The notes under the pieces are model-generated. The model saw nothing but the letters and a program-made list of their open reading frames with translations. It made no database searches and was not told the origin of the DNA. A DNA stretch of 12,457 nucleotides, taken from positions 1-12,457 of the forward strand of contig DBDD01000358.1 of NCBI GenBank assembly GCA_002293365.1, in the 5' to 3' direction. The translations under genes were made by a program, and so were the position numbers. The stretch's first letter is position 1. Each line of letters starts with the position of its first letter. Positions 7,231 to 12,457 of this stretch are shown one piece after another. Origin of the DNA: Christensenella sp. UBA941. GTDB taxonomy: Bacteria > Bacillota > Clostridia > Christensenellales > UBA941.

Positions 7231-8333
7231 CAGTTTTCGATCAGCGATTCGACGAATATGCTAAGCAGCATTTCGCGATCCATCTCGACGGGGTTGGGCT
7301 TCGAGAACGCGTCCTCCGCGCAAGCTTCGACGTAGCTTTCGAGCTCCTCGCGCGTATACTCGCCGTGCGGCGGCAAGACCTTGGCGATAAACGCCTTAAA
7401 TTCGCCCAAATCGCTCATGCCGAGCGCGCCGAGCGCCTTTTGGATGCGATCCTCGCAGCCGTGGCGCATTTTCCCTAAAAACGAGGCCAATAATACGCCG
7501 CAAGCCTGCCCGTGCGGCATGTCGCGGAAATTCGTAAGCGTGTAGCCCATCTGGTGCGGCGCGATCGTCCGGAAATGCGCAAGCATGATCCCGCCGATCA
7601 TGGACGCGTAGAGCAAGGAGGCCCGCGCTTCGGCGTCGTAGGTTTTGTTCAATAGCGCGTCTTTGCATTTCGCGATGTGCGAAAGCCCTTCAAGAGCAAG
7701 CATTTCGCTGATTTGCGTATAGCCCTCGCGTACGTAGCCCTCGATAAGATGCGCCAGAGCGTCGATTGCGGTGCTGGCCGACTGAACCGCGTCCAGCGAA
7801 TAGGTGTACTTCGGGTCGAGCAGCCCTAGGCGCGGCGCCATGGCCGGCGTCAGGAACGTCTTCTTGCGCTTGGGGTTCTCCGTCGTGATGATCGAGTAGG
7901 TGTTCGCTTCGGTACCTGTGCCGGCGGTCGTCGGAACCGCGACGATGGGCAGCGCGGCGTCTTTAAGCGGCCTTCTTTCGAGATCCGCGGTGTTTAGCGC
8001 CTGGGCCAAAAGCGCGGCGGAGACTTTAGACGCGTCGATGGGGGAGCCTCCGCCTATCGCGACGATGAAATCCGCCTTGAAGTCGCGTCCGGCGTCCACG
8101 ATGCGCTGTACGTCCGGCAAGTCCGGATTGGGCTTTGGCCCCATAACGCGCGCGTGCGCGACGCCCTTTTCGTCCAGCGCGGCGCAAACGTCCGAAAGCG
8201 CGCCGTTTTTATCCGCGCTCCTGCCCGCGACGATGAGCGCCCGCTGGCCGAGCCGCGCGAGCTTGTCCGCGTTTTTGATGACGACTCCGTCGCCTAGGAG
8301 CAATTCCGTCGGTAGGTGAAAGAACAGGTCCAT
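7230..8333 (-). CDS. Iron-containing alcohol dehydrogenase family protein
   Basis: This 367-residue cytoplasmic NAD(P)-dependent oxidoreductase belongs to the type III (iron) alcohol dehydrogenase family. GGGSPIDASK (from about residue 94) is the nucleotide-binding signature, and PTTAGTGTE follows near 144. The expected metal ligands are present: Asp191 and His195 in DALAHLIEG, His260 in APHQMGYTL and His274 in DMPHGQA, spaced as in lactaldehyde reductase FucO. An upstream in-frame ATG at 8369 would add MIETLTRRRDIL, but it overlaps the predicted -10 box and lacks a ribosome binding site. The ATG at 8333 has AAGGAGAG upstream (8349-8344), so I chose it. The alcohol or aldehyde substrate is unknown. 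It heads a two-gene unit with the ABC-F gene, a pairing with no obvious metabolic logic. Confidence 0.92.
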   Translation of the reverse strand: MDLFFHLPTELLLGDGVVIKNADKLARLGQRALIVAGRSADKNGALSDVCAALDEKGVAHARVMGPKPNPDLPDVQRIVDAGRDFKADFIVAIGGGSPIDASKVSAALLAQALNTADLERRPLKDAALPIVAVPTTAGTGTEANTYSIITTENPKRKKTFLTPAMAPRLGLLDPKYTYSLDAVQSASTAIDALAHLIEGYVREGYTQISEMLALEGLSHIAKCKDALLNKTYDAEARASLLYASMIGGIMLAHFRTIAPHQMGYTLTNFRDMPHGQACGVLLASFLGKMRHGCEDRIQKALGALGMSDLGEFKAFIAKVLPPHGEYTREELESYVEACAEDAFSKPNPVEMDREMLLSIFVESLIEN

Positions 8334-8364
8334 CAAGATGTCTCTCCTTCGTGTTAGTGTCTCT

Positions 8365-8373
8365 ATCATATCA
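8365..8373 (-). promoter_or_regulatory. Extended -10 promoter of the dehydrogenase gene
   Basis: On the minus strand TGATATGAT (8373-8365) fits an extended -10 (TGnTATnAT), with no good -35. Transcription would start near 8358, about 25 bases before the chosen ATG and just ahead of the ribosome binding site. This also argues against the upstream ATG at 8369. Confidence 0.5.
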
Positions 8374-8408
8374 AAGAATGGATAGAAAAAAAAGTAGGGC
8401 GCGGGCTA

Positions 8409-8437
8409 TTGTATTATCCCAAGAAATCGCGTAAAAT
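8409..8437 (+). promoter_or_regulatory. Sigma-A promoter of a candidate small RNA
   Basis: TTGTAT (8409-8414), a 17-base spacer, then TAAAAT (8432-8437). The predicted start is near 8444. It points away from the dehydrogenase and towards a convergent gene, with no supported protein gene downstream on this strand. Confidence 0.6.
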
Positions 8438-8443
8438 AGATGT

Positions 8444-8521
8444 ATAAAGGGAGCCGCCAAGTGCGGCGTCCTTACGCGGTATTAAGAACGGCTACACTTG
8501 TTAGGAGCGGCCGTTCTTTCG
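8444..8521 (+). ncRNA. Candidate small structured RNA, two hairpins
   Basis: A predicted transcript of about 78 bases begins at the promoter 8409-8437. Hairpin 1 spans 8447-8473: GCCGC-CAAGT-GCGGC plus a lower stem AAGGG/TCCTT across one mismatch. Hairpin 2 pairs AAGAACGGC (8484-8492) with GCCGTTCTT (8510-8518) and is followed by TCGTCT, resembling a terminator. An open frame crosses the region from 8440, but it lacks a ribosome binding site and protein-like composition, so I read this as RNA. The compact promoter, hairpin and terminal hairpin order resembles type I antitoxin RNAs, but no toxin gene is visible opposite it. Hairpin 2 could equally be a shared terminator. Confidence 0.4.
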
Positions 8522-8536
8522 TCTCGGCAGAATATC

Positions 8537-8566
8537 TAAAACCCCTTCGGCCAAGGGCCAAAGGGG
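8537..8566 (-). terminator. Intrinsic terminator of the 61-residue gene
   Basis: On the minus strand the stem CCCCTTTGGCC / GGCCGAAGGGG (8566-8556 with 8552-8542) contains one mismatch and a three-base loop. It is followed directly by TTTT (8541-8538). It begins seven bases after the stop codon. Confidence 0.85.
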
Positions 8567-8573
8567 CGAATTC

Positions 8574-8759
8574 TTACAGGCTGCTTTTCCACTCGTTAAA
8601 CTCTTGCATTACCAGCTTAACGTCTTCGGGCTCCATCTTTGCGCGGGCCCATGCAAGGATTCTGTTGAAGTCCGACGGCGTCTTACTATCGTGCTGCGCC
8701 ATAAGGATTTGAAGCAAACAATCCTTGTCATTCCGGCGGGTTTCCAGTTCGCTGCACAT
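8574..8759 (-). CDS. Small hypothetical protein, 61 residues
   Basis: I do not recognise this protein. It is a small, soluble, charged and probably helical protein (starts MCSELETRRNDKD, ends QEFNEWKSSL). Residues 12-40 include DCLLQILMAQHDSKT and FNRILAWARAKM, and residues 42-61 look like an amphipathic helix. I chose the ATG at 8759 because GGGAGG lies seven bases upstream and the predicted transcript starts only about 16 bases before it. Longer in-frame starts (8774, 8828) would overlap the ribosome binding site or the promoter. A dedicated promoter and terminator on either side make it a single-gene unit and strongly support that it is real. There is no signal peptide or membrane segment, and one cysteine pair at positions 2 and 14. 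Confidence 0.75.
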   Translation of the reverse strand: MCSELETRRNDKDCLLQILMAQHDSKTPSDFNRILAWARAKMEPEDVKLVMQEFNEWKSSL

Positions 8760-8781
8760 GTAATCGCCTCCCATCAAGGAG

Positions 8782-8810
8782 ATTGTACCATATCGCAAAG
8801 GGCGAATCAA
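8782..8810 (-). promoter_or_regulatory. Sigma-A promoter of the 61-residue gene
   Basis: On the minus strand TTGATT (8810-8805) is followed after exactly 17 bases by TACAAT (8787-8782). The start is near 8775, leaving a very short leader that holds only the ribosome binding site. Confidence 0.75.
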
Positions 8811-8853
8811 CAAAAGCGGTTTTCCCATAAGCGTTAAGCAAGCGGCTGTCTTT

Positions 8854-8891
8854 AAAAACCCCCGTTACCCGGCGCGGCTGGGAAACGGGGG
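8854..8891 (-). terminator. Intrinsic terminator of the NSS symporter gene
   Basis: On the minus strand the stem CCCCCGTTTCCC (8891-8880) pairs with GGGTAACGGGGG (8870-8859) with one mismatch and a nine-base loop, followed by TTTTT (8858-8854). It begins 12 bases after the stop codon. Confidence 0.92.
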
Positions 8892-8902
8892 CTAGATTCA
8901 GC

Positions 8903-10249
8903 TTATTGCCACTGTATGAACTGCGCGATCAACACGAAGAGTATCAGGATCGGCGCAACGAACTTAAGTACAAACGCCCACGCCTTTTTCAGCTTGAAGA
9001 CGTAGTTCGGCGTCGATTCGATCTCGGCGATGGCGTTCTCCGGCTTCCAGAGCCAGCCGATGACGATGCACATCAAGAGCCCGCCAAGCGGCAGGATGAT
9101 ATTGTTCGCAAAGAAGTCTACGCCGCTGAAGAGCTCCATACCGCCCAGGAGGAAGTGCTCCGTATCGAACATGTTGCCCGAAGCGAAGGACATCGCGTTT
9201 GGAATTGCAAGTATGCAGAACAGGAGGCAGAGCACAGTTACCGCAACAGGGCGCTTCCATTTCCAGTTGTCGATGGTGAACGCGCTGCAGGCCTCAACCA
9301 GCGACATGGCGCTCGTGAGCGCGGCAAAGAACACCAAGAGAAAGAACGCAACGGCGACGATCGAGCCCAAAGGCATTTCGGCGAAAACGCTGGGCAGCGT
9401 GTCGAACATCAGGCCGGGGCCGCCAGCCGGCTCCTTGCCCAGAGCGAACACGGCGGGGAATATGGCTATGCCGGCCAGCATAGCGGCGCCCGTATCGATG
9501 ACGGATACCGTGACGACGCTCTTGGGGAGCTTCTCTTCTTTCTTCAGGTAGCTGCCGTAGGTGATCATAGCGCCCATAGCGAGGCTCAAGGAGAAAAACA
9601 CCTGCCCCAGCGCATCGGATACGGCCTTGAATGTGAACTTGCTGGCGTCTGCGGCAAACATAAACGTAAAGCCTCCGGCAGCGCCCGGCAAAGTGACGGA
9701 GCGGACGATGACGAGCAGCAACAGGACGAAAAGCGCAGGCATCATGAATTTGCTGGCTTTCTCGATCCCCTTCGCGCCGAAGATGCATATTGCCCATACA
9801 GCCGCCATGAACAGTACATTCCACAAAATAGGCTGCCAAATGCCCAGGCCCAGCTGCCCTCCCGTGAACGCGCCGAAGTCGACGCCCGCGCCGGAGAACA
9901 AGAACGAGAACATGTACTTGAGCGCCCAGCCGCCGACGAGGCCGTAGTACGTCATGATCAGGAACGGTGCGAGAATCGCCAGTACGCCGACGATGCCCGA
10001 ACCCTTTTTGATCTTTTCGTATGCGGCGACGGGGCTAAGCTGCGTATGCCGGCCGATTGTGAATTCGCCGAGCATCACGGGCACGCCCATGATCACGATG
10101 AAGAACAAGTACACGACGAGGAACCAGAACCCGCCGTTAGAACCCATCAGGTACGGAAAACGCCAAAGATTCCCGACGCCGACGGCGGAACCGGCTGCGG
10201 CCAGTATAAAGCCGAGCGAAGATTTCCAATTTCCGCGATTGCTGTCCAT
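8903..10249 (-). CDS. Sodium-dependent NSS (SNF) family symporter
   Basis: This 448-residue polytopic membrane protein belongs to the neurotransmitter:sodium symporter family (LeuT/MhsT fold), which couples amino acid or amine uptake to sodium. The unwound first helix is clear: AGSAVGVGNLWRFPYLMGSN (residues 19-38), the sodium and substrate site. GVPVMLGEFTIGR (near 55-67), and FFSLSLAMGAMITYGSYLKK around helix 6 also fit. The length suits the 11-12-helix bacterial members. The substrate is probably an amino acid, but this cannot be specified from sequence. The ATG at 10249 follows AGGGGGGA on the minus strand. The gene stands alone with its own promoter (10391-10419), a long leader and a terminator (8854-8891). 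Confidence 0.95.
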   Translation of the reverse strand: MDSNRGNWKSSLGFILAAAGSAVGVGNLWRFPYLMGSNGGFWFLVVYLFFIVIMGVPVMLGEFTIGRHTQLSPVAAYEKIKKGSGIVGVLAILAPFLIMTYYGLVGGWALKYMFSFLFSGAGVDFGAFTGGQLGLGIWQPILWNVLFMAAVWAICIFGAKGIEKASKFMMPALFVLLLLVIVRSVTLPGAAGGFTFMFAADASKFTFKAVSDALGQVFFSLSLAMGAMITYGSYLKKEEKLPKSVVTVSVIDTGAAMLAGIAIFPAVFALGKEPAGGPGLMFDTLPSVFAEMPLGSIVAVAFFLLVFFAALTSAMSLVEACSAFTIDNWKWKRPVAVTVLCLLFCILAIPNAMSFASGNMFDTEHFLLGGMELFSGVDFFANNIILPLGGLLMCIVIGWLWKPENAIAEIESTPNYVFKLKKAWAFVLKFVAPILILFVLIAQFIQWQ

Positions 10250-10384
10250 AGAATTTCCCCCCTAATTTTTGTTTAAAGATATGCCGCAGGCGGGGAATTA
10301 AGCCGAAATAGAAACGAGAATACCTATATTTCCATGTGATAAGACTATGATGCATCTGGTTATTATGGTATTAATCCCCACCCT
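10250..10384 (-). promoter_or_regulatory. Long structured leader of the NSS symporter gene
   Basis: The predicted start near 10384 leaves about 135 untranslated bases. Near the start, the minus-strand run GGGGATTAATACC (10379-10367) can pair with two later segments: GGTATT (10324-10319) and TTAATTCCCC (10301-10292, one bulge). This would give a nested or branched structure ending about 40 bases before the start codon. I recognise no riboswitch or T-box consensus in it, and an unstructured leader is possible. Confidence 0.35.
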
Positions 10385-10390
10385 CCATAG

Positions 10391-10419
10391 AGTATATAAA
10401 TAAATCGCTTTTATGTCAA
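10391..10419 (-). promoter_or_regulatory. Sigma-A promoter of the NSS symporter gene
   Basis: On the minus strand a perfect TTGACA (10419-10414) is followed after 17 bases by TATACT (10396-10391). This is the best promoter in the window. It lies just beyond the palindrome that ends the amidohydrolase gene. Confidence 0.85.
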
Positions 10420-10438
10420 GATTAGACATTGTGAATTG

Positions 10439-10467
10439 GTAGGGAACGATTCTAAACCGTTCCCTAC
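10439..10467 (-). repeat. Palindromic element at end of amidohydrolase gene
   Basis: GTAGGGAACG (10439-10448) and CGTTCCCTAC (10458-10467) are perfect 10-base inverted arms with a nine-base loop. It resembles the other TGTAGGG palindromes in outline but has a different core. The stop codon TAG of the amidohydrolase (10466-10464) lies inside the upstream arm. No U-run follows, so termination here would be weak. Confidence 0.85.
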
Positions 10468-11669
10468 ATACGAAATACCCTCTTTGCGTTTTCGTACAGA
10501 ATCTTCTCTTTTATGCTGGCCATACCAAACCCTTCCGAGGCAAGCCGCTCCTCCGCGGCGTCCATCAATTCGTTCGCGGCCAAAAGCGCGCCGTAGCTCT
10601 CTTCGACAGTTTTCGTATCGCAGCCCCAGACGACGCGCTCCGCGCCGATAAGCTCGATAGCGGCGCATAGTGTATCGAGCGCCTTTTGCCTGGCTAGAAG
10701 CGGGGTCCAGCTCACGTCGAGTATCGTATTCGGGCAAATGTACAGTACGTTAAGCAAATCGTCCGTATAGGGGAAGCCGCCGTGCATGATTATGAAACGG
10801 GTGTTGGGATGCGCCTTTACAAGCGGCAAAAGCTCGATCGGGCTCGTGCGTTCGCCTTGCCCGAGGCCAGCGTGGATTTGTAACGGCATGTCAAATTCCG
10901 CCGCGAGGGCGCATAGCTCGTTCATAACGAAATCTTCGAAAGCCGTGATATTTGTTGGGCTCGCGTCCTCATAGACCCTTTCCGGATTGACGGGAGCGGG
11001 CGAGAAATTCAAGCCGCGAAAATACGCCATGCACACCTTCAGCGCCACTAAACGCGTATTAGGTAAATTAGGATCAATTGACCCAATACTGTAGGGGCGC
11101 GCATTGCGCGTCCGCGTAAGCCGGACAACGTCATGCGCTGCGACGAAAGCGCGCAGCTTTTTAGCGTAGTCCGCGATATTATCCGGTACGTCCTCGGAAA
11201 AGGCGTTGGGCAGCGCCTCGCAGGACGCAAGCGCCGCCTTCGAATAGCCGTAGAAAAACATATCGCAGCGCAACGAAAAGTCGTATTCCGCGCCGAAGAT
11301 TTTTCCGCTGCCGATATCGAAATAATCGTCCTGTACGATGCGCTCGTAGCCGCATATATCCCTTAAAACGTGCGTTTGATAGCCGTCGCCGCGCGCATAG
11401 GCCGCGCGCAGCCGTTTGTCAAACGCGCGCCATGCCTTGGGCGAAAGCGTTTCGCCGCCGCCGTGTAGCGCTTCGATAGCGCGCGCGAGTATATGAAACG
11501 CGCGCATGCCGGAATTTCGCTCGAAATAGGCTGTAAGCGCCGCTTCCGTCTCGCTTTCGAGGTTCGATTGCCAGCCTACGTAGGAAACGTTAAACAGCTC
11601 CTTAAGCGTCATTTCGTCCGGAGCCGGGGCCTCGACGCCCAGGTGCGCGTGGGTGTTGATGATTTTCAT
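10464..11669 (-). CDS. Amidohydrolase-2 family metal-dependent hydrolase
   Basis: This 401-residue protein is predicted to be a TIM-barrel hydrolase or decarboxylase of the amidohydrolase superfamily (PF04909 type). The metal-site pattern is visible: His7 and His9 (NTHAH), His266 (LQIHAG), His296 (IIMHGG) and Asp351 (WGCDT). Substrate unknown. I chose the ATG at 11669, with GGAGG (11677-11673) upstream, although the gap of three bases is short; an ATG at 11702 would add MCLGSRTPRRT but has a poorer site and lies inside a repeat. Residues 183-208 look like an insertion. They run from RLTRTRNARPYSIG to PNLPNTRLV between AAHDVV and ALKVCMAYFRGL, and the 78 bases coding for them include a dispersed palindromic element in the antisense direction. 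The frame stays open and the metal residues are kept, so the protein may still be active. Confidence 0.88.
   Translation of the reverse strand: MKIINTHAHLGVEAPAPDEMTLKELFNVSYVGWQSNLESETEAALTAYFERNSGMRAFHILARAIEALHGGGETLSPKAWRAFDKRLRAAYARGDGYQTHVLRDICGYERIVQDDYFDIGSGKIFGAEYDFSLRCDMFFYGYSKAALASCEALPNAFSEDVPDNIADYAKKLRAFVAAHDVVRLTRTRNARPYSIGSIDPNLPNTRLVALKVCMAYFRGLNFSPAPVNPERVYEDASPTNITAFEDFVMNELCALAAEFDMPLQIHAGLGQGERTSPIELLPLVKAHPNTRFIIMHGGFPYTDDLLNVLYICPNTILDVSWTPLLARQKALDTLCAAIELIGAERVVWGCDTKTVEESYGALLAANELMDAAEERLASEGFGMASIKEKILYENAKRVFRM
11089..11116 (+). repeat. Dispersed palindromic element inside the amidohydrolase gene
   Basis: This 28-base copy (CTGTAGGGGCGCGC...CGCGTCCGCG) differs by one base from the copy at 1143-1170. 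It is antisense to the gene and is translated as part of TRTRNARPYS without creating a stop. It is the only copy found within a coding region rather than at a gene end. Confidence 0.9.
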
Positions 11670-11679
11670 AGTCCTCCGC

Positions 11680-11743
11680 GGCGTCCGTGACCCTAAGCAC
11701 ATGCTTTCTTTTTGTCACGGACGCCATATATGGCGTCCCTACA
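11680..11743. repeat. Palindrome cluster between GrpB and amidohydrolase genes
   Basis: A perfect 20-base palindrome, GGACGCCATATATGGCGTCC, lies at 11719-11738 and is followed by CTACA, so on the minus strand it begins TGTAGGGACG like the other family members. Its inner part, GTCACGGACGCC (11714-11725), is also the perfect inverted repeat of GGCGTCCGTGAC at 11680-11691. In minus-strand RNA the middle segment can pair with either neighbour but not both. The outer segment ends next to the GGAGG of the amidohydrolase. Confidence 0.85.
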
Positions 11744-11764
11744 TGATTGATACGTTTTGGGGTT

Positions 11765-11790
11765 GCGGGCGAACACAGTTCGCCCCTACG
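11765..11790 (-). repeat. Dispersed palindromic element at end of GrpB gene
   Basis: On the minus strand this copy matches the copy at 153-179 over 25 bases without mismatch, from GTAGGGGCGAAC to TTCGCCCGC. The TAG stop codon of the GrpB gene (11788-11786) is the TAG of the element. Confidence 0.9.
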
Positions 11791-12373
11791 GCCTATATTT
11801 GCCGGGATATTCCCGCCGCGCCTCCCGCGTATGCCGCGCGATAAACTCCGTCTTCGCTTCAGTGTAACCGTCCCTATCGTGTTCGTTTTCTTTCAACAGG
11901 CGCAGCTTTAACGCCCCGTATTCCAGCGCGATATCCGGATGGGCGATTAAAAAATCCCGAAAATACAGTTCGTCCCAGTCCCCGAAATAGCGCGCGTGCA
12001 GATGAAATACCCTTTCGGCGAACCCGGAGGGCGTATAGCCTTTGTTGAAAACCAGCGCAAACGGGTCGCTTTCCCGCCGCATAAGGATCCAGCCCGCGGC
12101 GGTCAAATCCCCGGTCAAGCGCGCGGTATCGCAGCGGCCGTCTAGCTCCAATAGAATATCGACCGTCGGCTTCGATACAAGCCCTTTCACGGCGGTACTG
12201 CCGAAATGGCTGATACGCAGGACGTTTTCGGCGCCCGCTGCGCTAAGTACGTTCGCCTTTTCGGCCTCGTACCAATCTCCGTAGCGCGCGTCGTGCTCCT
12301 TTAAAACTATGGGGAACAGCCGCCATAATTCTTCAAGCGACAGCTCCGATAGGAACTTGCCAATTTCGGCCAT
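11786..12373 (-). CDS. GrpB (UPF0157) family protein
   Basis: This 195-residue cytoplasmic protein belongs to the GrpB/UPF0157 family, which has a nucleotidyltransferase-like fold and no firmly established general function. The core signature is visible as RISHFGSTAVKGLVSKPTVDILLE (in parts: GSTAV at 58-62 and KPTVDI at 68-73). The later HLHARYFGDWDELYFRDFL segment and the C-terminal HDRDGYTEAKTEFI helix are typical. It is slightly longer than most members because of about 15 extra N-terminal residues. The ATG at 12373 has AAAGGAT about ten bases upstream. I see no convincing promoter in 12374-12457. The C-terminus ends GKYRP, with the stop provided by a dispersed palindromic element. Confidence 0.9.
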   Translation of the reverse strand: MAEIGKFLSELSLEELWRLFPIVLKEHDARYGDWYEAEKANVLSAAGAENVLRISHFGSTAVKGLVSKPTVDILLELDGRCDTARLTGDLTAAGWILMRRESDPFALVFNKGYTPSGFAERVFHLHARYFGDWDELYFRDFLIAHPDIALEYGALKLRLLKENEHDRDGYTEAKTEFIARHTREARREYPGKYRP

Positions 12374-12457
12374 GTTAAATCAATCCTTTCGTTCGGGAAA
12401 AATCGGCTAGATTGAAAAGTTCGGCTGTTGAAACATAATAATAATTCGCACATAATA

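Noticed and set aside
8334..8369. Longer start for the dehydrogenase at 8369
   Set aside because: That ATG overlaps the predicted -10 box and has no ribosome binding site; the ATG at 8333 has AAGGAGAG at a normal distance and begins like the family.
8440..8712. Plus-strand open frame over the small RNA candidate and the 61-residue gene
   Set aside because: No ribosome binding site, it crosses two strong hairpins and a terminator, and it runs antisense into a better supported gene.
8906..10276. Long open frame of 456 codons on the plus strand
   Set aside because: It is exactly opposite the NSS symporter gene, its composition is unlike a folded protein (very rich in E, R, H, Q and D), and it has no ribosome binding site. 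It is a shadow of the GC-biased codons on the other strand.
11670..11702. Longer start for the amidohydrolase at 11702
   Set aside because: The extra residues are encoded by repeat DNA, and GGAGG lies before the ATG at 11669. Not fully excluded, because that spacing is short.

Overview
The window looks like chromosomal DNA from an uncultured, moderately GC-rich member of the Bacillota, most likely Clostridia. This is inferred from AGGAGG-type ribosome binding sites, consensus sigma-A promoters (TTGACA-17-TATACT), U-tailed intrinsic terminators, a lipobox substrate-binding lipoprotein and AgrC-type GHKL kinases. I see no phage, plasmid, CRISPR, tRNA or rRNA signature. Ten protein genes are supported: two on the plus strand and eight on the minus strand.

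Layout. 1-236: short tandem repeats, then a double palindromic element. 240-1148 (+): EamA-type exporter. 1185-3954 (-): two adjacent paralogous membrane GHKL sensor kinases, co-transcribed from a strong promoter. 3955-4167: AT-rich divergent control region with inverted repeats and a structured leader. 4168-5151 (+): orphan NMT1/SsuA-like lipoprotein with its own terminator. 5353-8333 (-): iron-type alcohol dehydrogenase overlapping by one base with an ABC-F ATPase. 8334-8573: promoter-bearing intergenic region that probably encodes a small structured RNA. 8574-8759 (-): 61-residue protein of unknown function with its own promoter and terminator. 8903-10249 (-): sodium-dependent NSS symporter with a 135-nt leader. 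10464-11669 (-): amidohydrolase-2 family protein. 11786-12373 (-): GrpB/UPF0157 protein.

The theme that runs through the window is a family of short palindromic repeats with the core TGTAGGG(G)CG...CGCCC. At least six copies lie at gene edges. Three supply the TAG stop codon of the adjacent gene (EamA, amidohydrolase, GrpB), and one lies in frame inside the amidohydrolase gene, where it appears to be part of a 78-nt insertion that is translated.

The best candidate for an undescribed system is the pair of duplicated GHKL receptor kinases with no response regulator or peptide precursor nearby, sharing overlapping divergent promoters and candidate operators with an orphan solute-binding lipoprotein. 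The functional link is inference. No stretch longer than 300 bases lacks a gene.
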